Below are positions 1 through 8,094 of a DNA stretch of 27,706 nt, piece by piece. The stretch is taken from contig JAVWYO010000023.1 in NCBI GenBank assembly GCA_036661515.1, positions 1 to 27,706 on the forward strand, read 5' to 3'. A program made the translations under genes and the position numbers. A model generated the notes under the pieces. It was not told the DNA's origin. It saw nothing but the letters and a program-made list of their open reading frames with translations, and searched no databases. Position 1 is the stretch's first letter; every line of letters starts with the position of its first letter. This DNA is from HGM05232 sp036661515. GTDB taxonomy: Bacteria > Bacteroidota > Bacteroidia > Bacteroidales > Muribaculaceae.

Positions 1-32
1 CTTCATAATTTCAATTAATAGGCACAATTTAT

Positions 33-63
33 TTTGCAAATCTGCTTATAAATATTACCTTTG
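33..63 (+). promoter_or_regulatory. Bacteroidota-type promoter of tRNA-Arg
   Basis: TTTG at 33-36 and TACCTTTG at 56-63, separated by 19 bases, match the Bacteroidota -33 (TTTG) and -7 (TAnnTTTG) consensus exactly. Both boxes lie inside copies of the 8-base palindrome TTTGCAAA (33-40 and 60-67). Transcription should start near 70, about 39 bases before the mature tRNA, leaving a short 5' leader for RNase P. Confidence 0.75.
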
Positions 64-108
64 CAAAGATTTTGGAGGCAGGAACCTGTCATCACAATAA
101 ACAAGGCA

Positions 109-182
109 GGTCCGGTAGCTCAGTTGGATAGAGCAACAGCCTTCTAAGCTGTGGGTCGCGCGTTCGAATCGCGCCCGGATCA
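109..182 (+). tRNA. tRNA-Arg (anticodon TCT)
   Basis: A complete cloverleaf can be folded by eye. The acceptor stem GGTCCGG (109-115) pairs with CCGGATC (175-181) with one G-U pair, and the discriminator A is at 182. The D-arm is GCTC/GAGC and the anticodon stem ACAGC/GCTGT. The loop CTTCTAA gives anticodon TCT, which reads AGA. The T-arm is GCGCG/CGCGC around TTCGAAT. The variable region is five bases. CCA is not encoded and must be added after transcription. Confidence 0.97.
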
Positions 183-184
183 CG

Positions 185-210
185 AAGGATACTTTTCAGT
201 ATCCTTTTTT
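185..210 (+). terminator. Rho-independent terminator after tRNA-Arg
   Basis: AAGGATAC (185-192) and GTATCCTT (199-206) form a perfect 8-bp stem with a six-base loop. The last arm runs into six T residues (205-210). It begins three bases after the tRNA. Confidence 0.85.
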
Positions 211-283
211 CATACCCAATATCCCCAATATAAAACGAAAGATACTGACGGGGAGTAGCGGATATTTCTGAGTATAAATAGGA

Positions 284-307
284 CGAGCGAGGGGTTAACC
301 TCGCTCG
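284..307 (-). terminator. Hairpin terminator after tRNA-Leu
   Basis: CGAGCGAGG (284-292) and CCTCGCTCG (299-307) form a perfect 9-bp GC-rich stem ten bases downstream of the tRNA-Leu 3' end, reading on the minus strand. The T tract after it is interrupted (TCCTATTTATA on the minus strand), so termination may be less sharp than for tRNA-Arg. Confidence 0.65.
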
Positions 308-316
308 ATACTTTTG

Positions 317-401
317 TGGTGCGCATGAAGGGACTCGAACCCCCACGTCTCACGACACTAGATCCTAAGTCTAGCGCGGCTACCAATTACGCCACATGCG
401 C
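317..401 (-). tRNA. tRNA-Leu (anticodon TAG)
   Basis: On the minus strand the acceptor stem GCGCATG (401-395) pairs with CATGCGC (327-321), followed by discriminator A (320) and an encoded CCA (319-317). The anticodon stem is CTAGA/TCTAG around loop CTTAGGA, giving anticodon TAG (reads CUA). The long variable arm (TGTCGTGAGACG) is the class II tRNA type expected for leucine, and the T-loop TTCGAGT is standard. CCA is encoded here but not in the neighbouring tRNA-Arg. Confidence 0.97.
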
Positions 402-441
402 AAAAGCGATGCAAAGATAGTAAATTTTGCATCGCTTTTGC
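400..441. repeat. 16-bp perfect inverted repeat over the tRNA-Leu promoter
   Basis: Bases 400-415 (GCAAAAGCGATGCAAA) are the exact reverse complement of 426-441, with a ten-base centre (416-425). One arm overlaps the first two bases of mature tRNA-Leu and the -7 box; the other reaches the -33 box. There is no T tract suited to a terminator on either strand. It could be an operator or a foldable DNA element. Confidence 0.7.
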
Positions 442-444
442 AAG
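412..444 (-). promoter_or_regulatory. Bacteroidota-type promoter of tRNA-Leu
   Basis: On the minus strand a perfect -7 box TATCTTTG (plus-strand CAAAGATA, 412-419) lies just before the tRNA. A CTTG at 444-441, 21 bases upstream, is a three-of-four match to the -33 TTTG. The whole -7 region sits inside a 16-bp inverted repeat (400-441). Confidence 0.65.
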
Positions 445-581
445 TTTTTAAACCTCTTTTTAATAAATATTTATTATATGTTTGATATTCTGATATTTAT
501 ATTTACTATCGTAGAATAATAGATGTGTTGTTACATAAAATTGAAGTATAATTTATATATTTGAAAAATAAAAAAACTATT

Positions 582-1001
582 ATGAAATTATCTTATATCG
601 CAATAGCTATTGTAACTGTGTCTCTCGTTGGTTGCAAAGCGAATAAAACGGCAACTATTATTGGCGGAGATTCTGACAGACACGGCTGTATAGGGTCGGC
701 AGGCTATCAATGGTCGGAAGTAAAGCAGGACTGCATACGCATCTTTGAATCGGGAACTCAACTAACCTCAATTAACGACAAACTATCTTCGTTTGCTGCA
801 TATATCATTTTTTCAAACGATTCCACAAAAGTAGAAGCATTTATTCCAGATATTAAAGAAAGTCGTATCCTTCGTAAACAAGGAGAAGCTGGCTATTGGA
901 GTGAAAATCCGAAATTTAGTGGAGCCTATAAACTCACACACGAAGATGGCGTGTGGACACTCTCTGAAGGCAACACACCAATATATATATCAAAAAAATA
1001 A
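582..1001 (+). CDS. Small lipoprotein of unknown function
   Basis: The 139-residue product begins with an SPII signal peptide: a hydrophobic stretch at residues 5-17 ending in lipobox LVGC, with Cys18 as the lipidated residue. I chose ATG 582 over an in-frame TTG at 561 because it puts the signal peptide at the right length. Next comes a compact motif HGCIGSAGYQWS...KQDCIR (residues 34-53) with two Cys, Cys36 and Cys51, that may form a disulfide. I recall similar motifs in small Bacteroidetes lipoproteins, but I know no established function. The C-terminal half is predicted beta-rich (for example DGVWTLSEGN). The gene ends seven bases from the stop of the convergent S41 gene. Its job is unknown; membrane anchoring is well supported. 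Confidence 0.75.
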   Translation: MKLSYIAIAIVTVSLVGCKANKTATIIGGDSDRHGCIGSAGYQWSEVKQDCIRIFESGTQLTSINDKLSSFAAYIIFSNDSTKVEAFIPDIKESRILRKQGEAGYWSENPKFSGAYKLTHEDGVWTLSEGNTPIYISKK

Positions 1002-1008
1002 GCTCTTA

Positions 1009-2046
1009 TTATTGAGTATTTATCATTTCTTGGAGAACGGTGAATGCTTTTTCAAGAATTGTATCTTTTCCTTTGCTCATGTCTTCAATAGTCATGTCTA
1101 CTTTGCAACCAGGAGATGGAGCGACACCAAATTCTGTTATCTCGCCTGATGGATCTGTTATTGAGCATGCTGAGAAGCGAATAGTCCACCCATTTGGCAA
1201 TTCTGAAGTAAAGGGTAATCCACTACCTCCGCCTGTGTTATCGCCAACGATACGCACATTGGGTAACGATTTCATTATTGATACAAAATTATTTGTTGCA
1301 CTAAACGATAAACGATTTGTAAGTATTACAACTGGTTTGTTGTATTTTATTCGACTCTTATCGGCTGGCTTAAAAGAATAATCATATGGCTTTGAAAATT
1401 CATTATGTCCTGGTCCTGTCTTATGAGAAACAGCACCAGCATAAACTGGCTTATCAATAAAACGTCCAACAAGTGTCTCTACATTTGTCAAAAAGCCTCC
1501 TCCGTTATCTCTTACATCTATTATGAGACCATCACTCGTTGCAAACGATGCAAGTATATAATCAAGATTACCCTCGCCTATGGTATTACCAAAATCACCA
1601 TAATACATATAAGCATAATTATTAGTCATAATTTGGTACATTATGCCAGAGGTCGAATTATAAGTAAAGTTTAAATAATTTTGTTGAATGATACGCCTAT
1701 CATAATTTTGCGGATATTGCGACCAGAATTTATAATATGATGTCGCCCAAGCCGAAGATAAATTAGTGTGTCCATCTTTCAATTCATTGAGCATCGTAGC
1801 ACACACGTCGAAGAGTTCTTGACGAGTCATTTTCGCGAACACTTTAGCACGATACTTTGTGCGAACTTCCTGCCATTCGATATCCTTATATTTAAAGAAG
1901 CAATAATGCTCATCAAGTATCGACCAAAGTGCATCAAAATTGCCATAAGGATTATTTGCATATTCTTCTTGCTCATGACAAGAAGGCAAACCTATAAGTG
2001 CAACAAAAGTCACAATAATTAAATAATATATTTTACGTATTTTCAT
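1009..2046 (-). CDS. S41-family peptidase lipoprotein
   Basis: This 345-residue protein is a probable envelope serine protease related to C-terminal processing peptidases. A signal peptide ends in lipobox LPSC with Cys23, so it should be lipid-anchored. The S41 hallmarks are present: DGHTN at 91-95, IDVRDNGGG near 176-184, TNRLSFSATNNF at 243-254 containing the likely nucleophile (Ser249 by comparison with CtpA-type SASE motifs), GDNTGGGSG at 268-276, and FGVAPS near 306. No PDZ domain is apparent between the N-terminal helical part and the core, unlike CtpA/Prc, so substrate choice probably differs. It starts four bases after the preceding barrel-like gene, and both lie in the parC operon. 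The substrate is unknown. Confidence 0.88.
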   Translation of the reverse strand: MKIRKIYYLIIVTFVALIGLPSCHEQEEYANNPYGNFDALWSILDEHYCFFKYKDIEWQEVRTKYRAKVFAKMTRQELFDVCATMLNELKDGHTNLSSAWATSYYKFWSQYPQNYDRRIIQQNYLNFTYNSTSGIMYQIMTNNYAYMYYGDFGNTIGEGNLDYILASFATSDGLIIDVRDNGGGFLTNVETLVGRFIDKPVYAGAVSHKTGPGHNEFSKPYDYSFKPADKSRIKYNKPVVILTNRLSFSATNNFVSIMKSLPNVRIVGDNTGGGSGLPFTSELPNGWTIRFSACSITDPSGEITEFGVAPSPGCKVDMTIEDMSKGKDTILEKAFTVLQEMINTQ

Positions 2047-2050
2047 TGTC

Positions 2051-2932
2051 TTAATATAATGTAGATATTACTCTTGCATCACTATCTATTTTCTTTGTTG
2101 GGCTAATATTCATCCATTCGCCACTCACTCCTATCACAGCACAATTAGTAAATATCTGTGTATTAATATTATTAATCCAGCTACTTTCTATCGTCCCTCT
2201 ATAACCTATCCTTAGAGATGTTGCTCCAAAGTGAAGATCGGCAGTGAGCAGGTTAGTCATATCAAATCGATTCCCCCACCAACCGAAATGTACAATATTA
2301 TCAAGATTTCCAAGATATATTTCATAAAATGCTTCACCATATCCTGGCGAGAAAAATGCGCCAAGCACGGGGATAGTTGGCTGATAACGCAATGTTATGG
2401 GAAGTCGCCCAAGTTTTAGATTATATACAGCCATTGCCGTAAGATTAACACTAAAACGAATTTTTGCTGATACTGGATTATTCGAATTATATTGATTATA
2501 TATCACACCTCCATTAAAGCACGTGCTACCTCCAGCATATATTTTCAAGCCTGAAATTATATTCCATTTGTGCATCATACCCCATTCAAAATCTATCATT
2601 GCTGAGTGCATGGTACGATTTTTTACTATATTCTTAACGTTGCCATAACTCACACCAAAGCTCATCTGCATTGCCCATTGTTGTGGGTTAAATTTCATTG
2701 CTTGCAGGCGTTCATATCCAAGTCTTAAGTTTACTCCTTTATATCTTATCGGAGTAAGGTAAGTATCAAGTATTGAATTACCACCAATATTTACCATATA
2801 TGACGAATTGATTGGTCGCAATGGCTTTGGAATAGAGTCACTGGCTATGGAGCACAAATTTATTGTTAATATGAAGGCACAAATAACAATGATTCTTCGC
2901 AATGAGAGGCTTTTAATATATATCTTCATCAT
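2051..2932 (-). CDS. Outer-membrane barrel-like protein, possibly DUF3316-type
   Basis: This is a 293-residue exported protein. A signal peptide at residues 1-30 ends near CSIASDS. The rest is rich in aromatic, alternating beta strands (for example MQMSFGVSYGNV and ADLHFGATSLRIGYRG), suggesting an outer-membrane or periplasmic beta-barrel. The segment GGNSILDTYLTPIRYKG near 50-66 resembles what I remember of the Bacteroidetes DUF3316 family, but I cannot confirm this without a search. Its ATG overlaps the parC stop by four bases (ATGA, 2929-2932), which points to translational coupling, and the S41 peptidase follows after four bases. Function is unknown. The linkage suggests the two envelope proteins may work together, with parC only as an upstream neighbour. 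Confidence 0.75.
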   Translation of the reverse strand: MMKIYIKSLSLRRIIVICAFILTINLCSIASDSIPKPLRPINSSYMVNIGGNSILDTYLTPIRYKGVNLRLGYERLQAMKFNPQQWAMQMSFGVSYGNVKNIVKNRTMHSAMIDFEWGMMHKWNIISGLKIYAGGSTCFNGGVIYNQYNSNNPVSAKIRFSVNLTAMAVYNLKLGRLPITLRYQPTIPVLGAFFSPGYGEAFYEIYLGNLDNIVHFGWWGNRFDMTNLLTADLHFGATSLRIGYRGTIESSWINNINTQIFTNCAVIGVSGEWMNISPTKKIDSDARVISTLY

Positions 2933-5631
2933 TCGAGTTCTTCTTCTTCAAATAATTTTTTTTGTCCTATTAGTTCATCAAATATATCACTCTGGCTAAT
3001 AGGTCCTTCTTCAGCGACAACATTTTCATCGGCTTCATTGACTTGCTCAATTTCAGTTGCACATGTTATTATAGGTTCAATCTCTGTAATTGTATCTATT
3101 ACAAAATTTGATATTCTCTTCCCTTTTGCCTTAAAACTCTTTACAGCAATAAAATCATCTACATCAATAATTAATGAATCGCGAAACGAATCGCCAGCAC
3201 CAAATGTCACCTCAAAACGTGGATGATGCACATCACTAAGGGCGATAAGTGTAGAATTGGGATTTCCTCCAATGAAACTCTGGCGTTTGTTTGAAGGTTC
3301 AAACTGGAAACGTTTAATATAAGGATAACCCTGATCGGCATCATTTAACGCAGCCGTCCATGCCCTACCCTCATGATATTTTTCTATACGCAATATATTA
3401 TCTTCATAATGATTACCTGCATCAAAAGATGTGGTATAAAAATCGCCATTTTTTAGAATTACAAGAACAAGATCGTTACCATTAAATTCGCCAAGAGGAT
3501 TACCTCGTCCATCATAATTAAGGCGGAGCACATCAGGGTCAAACCACACTTCGCGTCCACCAAGAGTAGATGCGCCTCGCTCTTTAAGTGAGATGCGATG
3601 CACTTCATTCTTGGTCACCATGTTTCCCATCGATTGTTTCCCTTTTATTGCGAGCTCGGCAAGATCTATGTCAAATTGAAGTGTTTTTAACCGCAATTTT
3701 GGCTTAAGAGTAATTCTAAGCACCTCCGCTTCACCATTAGGATTAGCCGAAAACCACATAATCTTTGAACCAGCAATCCCCTGCGTGAGGTCATATTCTT
3801 TATCTCTTGTAATTCCTGTAACAGCAAAACGCTTCATATAAATTATTCCACCTTTACCATTCATGTAAAGTACATTATATATGGTACGCGAATCGTTTCG
3901 CTTAAACACATTAATATATTGAATATTCTTGCCAACATATATTTTCTCGGAAACTTTTATTACCCTATATTTTCCATCTTTAAAGAAAATAATAATATCA
4001 TCTATATCAGAGCAATTGCACACGAGTTCATCTTTCTTTAATCCTGTACCTATAAATCCCTCTTCACGATTAATATATAGCTTCTCATTTGCCTCAGCAA
4101 CGGTTGCTGCTTCAATTGTATCAAAGCCACGTATCACAGTGTGTCGAGGATGCGATGCACCATATTTCTCCTTCAATCCGCTATACCAATTAATTGCAAA
4201 TTGCACAATGTTATTGAGCTTATTGTCTATTGTTGCTATACGTTCATTGAGGTTTGCAATATAATTTTCCGATTTTTCGCTATTAAATTTAAGAATACGC
4301 CCCATCTTTATTTCCATAAGGCGAAGAATATCATCAGAAGTAATTTCTCGTACAAACGATGGCTTAAATGGGTCGAGACGCTTATCAATATGAGCAACAG
4401 CTTGTTCCATCGTTTCGCTTTGCTCAAATTCTTTATCCTTATATATTCTTTCTTCGATAAATATTTTCTCTAATGACGCAAAATGTAGCGATTCTTGTGT
4501 TTCACTTTTCTGTATTTCAAGTTCTTGCCTAAGCATATCTTTTGTGCTATCAACACTAAAGCGCAACACATCACTAACCTTTAGAAAATGTGGCTTATTA
4601 TCATATATCACACAACAATTAGGCGATATGCTAACTTCACAATCCGAAAAAGCATAAAGAGCATCTATGGCTCTATCAGAAGATGTACCAGGAATAAGAT
4701 GAACTATAATTTGAGCACTATCCGACGTATTATCATCTACTTTGCGTATCTTTATCTTACCCTTTTCTTGCGCTTTAAGTATGCTTTCAATAAGCACACC
4801 CGTAGTTTTACCATATGGTAAATCAGAAACTACTAACGTCTTATTATCTTTTTTATCAATTTTTGCTCGTACTTTAACAGCACCTCCACGCTCACCATCA
4901 TTATATCTACTCACATCAACATATCCACCCGTTAAGAAATCGGGGTATAGCTGAAACGGTTCACCTTTAAGATACGCTATTGCAGCATCGATTATTTCAT
5001 TAAAGTTATGAGGCAATATTTTTGATGAAAGTCCTACCGCAATACCTTCAACACCTTGTGCAAGAAGCAATGGATATTTTGAGGGTAACGTTACGGGTTC
5101 ATTCTTACGTCCATCATAAGATAGTGTCCAATTAGTGATTTTGGGATTAAACATAGTTTCAAGAGCAAACTCTGAAAGACGAGCTTCTATATAACGAGGA
5201 GCAGCCGCACTGTCGCCAGTGAGTATATTACCCCAGTTACCCTGCGTCTCCACTAACAAATCTTTTTGCCCAAGTTGAACAAGTGCATCACCAATCGAGG
5301 CATCGCCATGTGGGTGATATTGCATCGTGTTTCCAACAATGTTTGCAACTTTATTGAAACGCCCATCATCAAGTTCTTTCATCGAATGAAGAATACGACG
5401 CTGCACAGGCTTCAATCCATCTTGAATATGAGGCACTGCTCGCTCAAGAATAACGTAAGACGCATAATCGAGAAACCAACTTTGGTACATACCCGAGAGC
5501 TGGCTCTTTTTATCCTTCGGAACATGATAATTAGAATGAGCTTCACCTCCTACACCTTCTGAGGTCTCTTTTACTAAGTCCTCCTCTTCTAATTCTTCAG
5601 GTTCATCATTAATTTCTTTCATCTCACCCAT
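2929..5631 (-). CDS. parC: DNA topoisomerase IV subunit A
   Basis: The 900-residue protein is the DNA breakage-reunion subunit of a type IIA topoisomerase, expected to act with ParE in decatenation. The N-terminal domain carries YASYVILERAVPHIQDGLKPVQRRIL (near 56-81) split around conserved residues, HPHGD at 106-110, and the catalytic tyrosine Tyr147 in AAAPRYIEARL. The C-terminal half forms a predicted beta-pinwheel. The GyrA box (QRRGGKG-like) is absent, which favours ParC over GyrA. A strongly acidic leader (residues 8-30) and acidic tail (FEEEELE) flank the core. The position equivalent to the quinolone-contact Ser80/Ser83 is Ala111, in HPHGDASIGDA. It heads an operon with two envelope genes, overlapping the second by four bases. 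Confidence 0.93.
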   Translation of the reverse strand: MGEMKEINDEPEELEEEDLVKETSEGVGGEAHSNYHVPKDKKSQLSGMYQSWFLDYASYVILERAVPHIQDGLKPVQRRILHSMKELDDGRFNKVANIVGNTMQYHPHGDASIGDALVQLGQKDLLVETQGNWGNILTGDSAAAPRYIEARLSEFALETMFNPKITNWTLSYDGRKNEPVTLPSKYPLLLAQGVEGIAVGLSSKILPHNFNEIIDAAIAYLKGEPFQLYPDFLTGGYVDVSRYNDGERGGAVKVRAKIDKKDNKTLVVSDLPYGKTTGVLIESILKAQEKGKIKIRKVDDNTSDSAQIIVHLIPGTSSDRAIDALYAFSDCEVSISPNCCVIYDNKPHFLKVSDVLRFSVDSTKDMLRQELEIQKSETQESLHFASLEKIFIEERIYKDKEFEQSETMEQAVAHIDKRLDPFKPSFVREITSDDILRLMEIKMGRILKFNSEKSENYIANLNERIATIDNKLNNIVQFAINWYSGLKEKYGASHPRHTVIRGFDTIEAATVAEANEKLYINREEGFIGTGLKKDELVCNCSDIDDIIIFFKDGKYRVIKVSEKIYVGKNIQYINVFKRNDSRTIYNVLYMNGKGGIIYMKRFAVTGITRDKEYDLTQGIAGSKIMWFSANPNGEAEVLRITLKPKLRLKTLQFDIDLAELAIKGKQSMGNMVTKNEVHRISLKERGASTLGGREVWFDPDVLRLNYDGRGNPLGEFNGNDLVLVILKNGDFYTTSFDAGNHYEDNILRIEKYHEGRAWTAALNDADQGYPYIKRFQFEPSNKRQSFIGGNPNSTLIALSDVHHPRFEVTFGAGDSFRDSLIIDVDDFIAVKSFKAKGKRISNFVIDTITEIEPIITCATEIEQVNEADENVVAEEGPISQSDIFDELIGQKKLFEEEELE

Positions 5632-5727
5632 TTATATGTTTCGCTTTTTCAAATCATTAAAGACTAATGTCATCATCTTGAAGCGTTATATTGTTATATA
5701 TTAATATTAAAATACTTAATGCCTTTA

Positions 5728-5735
5728 CAAAAATA
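5728..5735 (-). promoter_or_regulatory. Possible -7 box for parC operon
   Basis: Plus-strand CAAAAATA reads TATTTTTG on the minus strand, an exact TAnnTTTG, about 97 bases upstream of the parC start. I found no TTTG at the expected distance, so only the -7 half is supported. Confidence 0.3.
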
Positions 5736-5758
5736 CAAATTAAATCGAAAAAAATAGC

Positions 5759-5766
5759 TTACTTTG
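5759..5766 (+). promoter_or_regulatory. Possible -7 box for glyS
   Basis: TTACTTTG differs from TAnnTTTG by one base and lies 105 bases upstream of the glyS ATG. No clear TTTG lies 19-21 bases before it. Confidence 0.3.
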
Positions 5767-5871
5767 CACCTTAATAATAAATTCATGGCTAAGGAGTGCT
5801 TTTTGCACATCATTAATTGAATTTTACCAACAGATTTATTAGAATAAAAAATACATATATCAGAATTTGAT

Positions 5872-7416
5872 ATGGCACAACAAGAAGAACAATTCAAAAA
5901 AATCGTTTCTCACGCTAAGGAATACGGATTTGTATTCCAATCAAGCGAAATTTATGATGGATTAGCTGCCGTTTACGATTACGGACAAATGGGCGTTGAG
6001 TTAAAGAACAATATTAAACGTTATTGGTGGGAAAGCATGACATTGCTTCACGAAAACATCGTGGGCATTGACTCTTCTATTTTTATGCACCCCACTATAT
6101 GGAAAGCATCAGGACACGTTGATGCTTTTAACGATCCTTTAATTGACAATCGCGACTCTAAGAAACGCTATCGTGCCGATGTTCTCATTGAAGAAGAAAT
6201 TGCTAAACTTGAAGATAAAATTGAAAAAGAAGTTGCTAAGGCTGCAAAGCGTTTTGGTGATAGCTTTGATGAAACTCTTTATCGACAAACTAATCCTCGC
6301 ATTGTAGAAATCGCTGAAAAACGCGAAGCTCTTCACACACGCTACTCTGTGGCAATGAATGACAGCAATCTTGATGAATTGCGTCAAATTATAATAGACA
6401 ACGAAATTGTGTGTCCTATTTCTGGAACTCGCAATTGGACTGACGTGCGCCAATTCAATCTCATGTTTAAGACCGAGATGGGAAGTACTTCCGATGGTGC
6501 TATGACTATATATTTACGTCCCGAAACAGCTCAAGGAATTTTCGTGAATTTCTTAAATGTTCAGAAGACTGGTCGTATGCGTCTTCCTTTTGGTATCGCT
6601 CAAATTGGTAAAGCATTTAGAAATGAAATAGTTGCGCGCCAATTCATTTTCCGCATGCGCGAATTTGAACAAATGGAAATGCAATTTTTTGTTAGACCTG
6701 GTGATGAACTTTCATGGTTTGCTAAATGGAAAGAAACACGATTAAAATGGCATAAAGCACTCGGTCTTGGCGACGATAAATATCGTTATCACGATCACGA
6801 AAAACTCGCACACTATGCAAATGCTGCTACCGATATAGAATTTAAAATGCCTTTCGGTTTTAAAGAAGTTGAAGGTATTCATTCCCGTACCGATTTTGAC
6901 CTAAGTAGTCATGAAAAATTCTCAGGAAAGAAACTTCAATATTTCGATCCCGAATTAAATAAATCTTACACACCCTACGTGGTTGAAACATCTATCGGCG
7001 TTGACCGCATGTTTTTATCTGTCCTTTGTTCATCTTTTGAAGAACAAGAACTTGAAGGCGGTGAAACACGCACAGTACTTCATCTACCTGCCCCACTTGC
7101 TCCTATCAAAGCTGCAATCATGCCATTAGTGCGTAAAGATGGACTACCTGAAAAGGCTCGCGAGATAATGAACTCTTTAAAATTTGATTTCGCTTGTCAA
7201 TACGACGAAAAAGATTCTATCGGCAAACGTTATCGCCGTCAAGATGCTATCGGGACTCCCTTTTGCATCACAATCGATCATCAGACACTCGAAGATGGCA
7301 CAGTGACCATTCGTCATCGTGATAGCATGGCTCAAGAACGCATTGCAATCGAATCCTTAGCAAGCATTATCGATGCTGAAGTTAGTCTAAAGAAACTATT
7401 AAAATCATTAGCATAA
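5872..7416 (+). CDS. glyS: Glycyl-tRNA synthetase, homodimeric type
   Basis: The 514-residue class II synthetase charges tRNA-Gly. It is the single-chain alpha2 type (also named GlyQS), not the two-subunit glyQ/glyS type of enterobacteria. The N-terminal FQSSEIYDGLAAVYDYGQMG (22-41) is the family signature. Motif 2 runs from FRNE (249-252) to REFEQMEMQFF (263-273), and motif 3 contains GVDRMF (376-381). An anticodon-binding domain begins around residue 405 (LPAPLAPIKAAIMPL), and a helical insertion occupies about 105-180. Its start follows a leader of about 100 bases. A prolyl isomerase gene begins 15 bases downstream on the same strand, so the two are probably co-transcribed. Confidence 0.96.
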   Translation: MAQQEEQFKKIVSHAKEYGFVFQSSEIYDGLAAVYDYGQMGVELKNNIKRYWWESMTLLHENIVGIDSSIFMHPTIWKASGHVDAFNDPLIDNRDSKKRYRADVLIEEEIAKLEDKIEKEVAKAAKRFGDSFDETLYRQTNPRIVEIAEKREALHTRYSVAMNDSNLDELRQIIIDNEIVCPISGTRNWTDVRQFNLMFKTEMGSTSDGAMTIYLRPETAQGIFVNFLNVQKTGRMRLPFGIAQIGKAFRNEIVARQFIFRMREFEQMEMQFFVRPGDELSWFAKWKETRLKWHKALGLGDDKYRYHDHEKLAHYANAATDIEFKMPFGFKEVEGIHSRTDFDLSSHEKFSGKKLQYFDPELNKSYTPYVVETSIGVDRMFLSVLCSSFEEQELEGGETRTVLHLPAPLAPIKAAIMPLVRKDGLPEKAREIMNSLKFDFACQYDEKDSIGKRYRRQDAIGTPFCITIDHQTLEDGTVTIRHRDSMAQERIAIESLASIIDAEVSLKKLLKSLA

Positions 7417-7431
7417 CCCTAATAATAAAGA

Positions 7432-7995
7432 ATGAAACGTTTTCCCCTATTACTCATCGCATTATTCCTGTTTGGCATGTTCGCTTGCAAAATGGATAAT
7501 AGCAACACTTGGACAAATTATGAGACATGGCGCAATGATAATGTGAAATGGCTCGAAGCCCAAAAGCAAAAGAAGAATGCTGATGGCACAGATTATTACA
7601 CAAAGCTCACGGCATCATGGGACGAACAAGCATATGTCTACATCAAATATCTAAACGACACAATGCTCACCAAGGATAATATGAAACCTTTATACACATC
7701 TACTATTGATGTGAAATATATTGGACATCGCTACGATAATGTAGCCTTCGATTCCTCTTATTTAAGCATATCGCCCGCCGACAGCATTTTCCGCACACCT
7801 CTTAATAAAGTTATTGGCGGATGGGCAATCGCGTTGCAAAGCATGCACATTGGCGACTCTTGTGAAATTGTCATTCCTTATCAACAAGCTTATGGAAATC
7901 AAATAAAAGGCAATGGCATAATAAAGCCATATTCAGTACTTAAATTTGGAATTAAGTTAGTAGGAATACCTGGATATGAAATTCCGGTAAACTAA
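7432..7995 (+). CDS. FKBP-type peptidyl-prolyl isomerase lipoprotein
   Basis: This 187-residue protein is a probable periplasm-facing folding catalyst. Residues 1-19 form a signal peptide with lipobox MFAC and lipid Cys19. A charged helical region (about 25-65) is followed by an FKBP fold with VIGGWAIALQSMHIGD and IPYQQAYG. The latter corresponds to the family core GW..GL..M..G and IP..LAYG. The C-terminal strand SVLKFGIKLVGI completes the domain. It lies 15 bases after glyS and probably shares its transcript, as synthetase/FKBP pairs need no functional link. Two hairpins follow the stop. Isomerase activity is inferred from the fold only. Confidence 0.88.
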   Translation: MKRFPLLLIALFLFGMFACKMDNSNTWTNYETWRNDNVKWLEAQKQKKNADGTDYYTKLTASWDEQAYVYIKYLNDTMLTKDNMKPLYTSTIDVKYIGHRYDNVAFDSSYLSISPADSIFRTPLNKVIGGWAIALQSMHIGDSCEIVIPYQQAYGNQIKGNGIIKPYSVLKFGIKLVGIPGYEIPVN

Positions 7996-8013
7996 CATAT
8001 CTTATATACACTT

Positions 8014-8050
8014 TAGCAGGCTACCGAGATCAATACTCAGTAGCCTGCTA
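8014..8050 (+). terminator. Hairpin downstream of the FKBP gene
   Basis: TAGCAGGCTAC (8014-8024) pairs exactly with GTAGCCTGCTA (8040-8050), with a further GAG/CTC inside the loop. It begins 19 bases after the stop codon. There is no T run right after it, so it may block RNases or work with the next hairpin instead of terminating alone. Confidence 0.55.
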
Positions 8051-8062
8051 TTGCATTGTAAA

Positions 8063-8094
8063 CAATATAGGCTGTCTCGCGACAGCCTATATTG
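8063..8094. terminator. Second, perfect 14-bp hairpin
   Basis: CAATATAGGCTGTC (8063-8076) and its exact complement (8081-8094) enclose the loop TCGC. A loose T-rich stretch follows on the plus strand (AAAGTTTGTTTG) and a TTT on the minus strand, so it may act in either direction in this convergent gap. Confidence 0.6.

Noticed and set aside
92..346. 84-codon minus-strand reading frame with an IRTRDPQLRR-like sequence
   Set aside because: It is the antisense of the tRNA-Arg gene plus the end of tRNA-Leu, a well-known false protein pattern.
461..476. 16-base AT-only palindrome TAATAAATATTTATTA
   Set aside because: Such palindromes are expected by chance in AT-rich intergenic DNA and no promoter box is tied to it.
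5694..5897. 67-codon minus-strand frame before glyS
   Set aside because: It overlaps the glyS start and leader, has no domain or signal peptide, and sits over promoter-like sequence.
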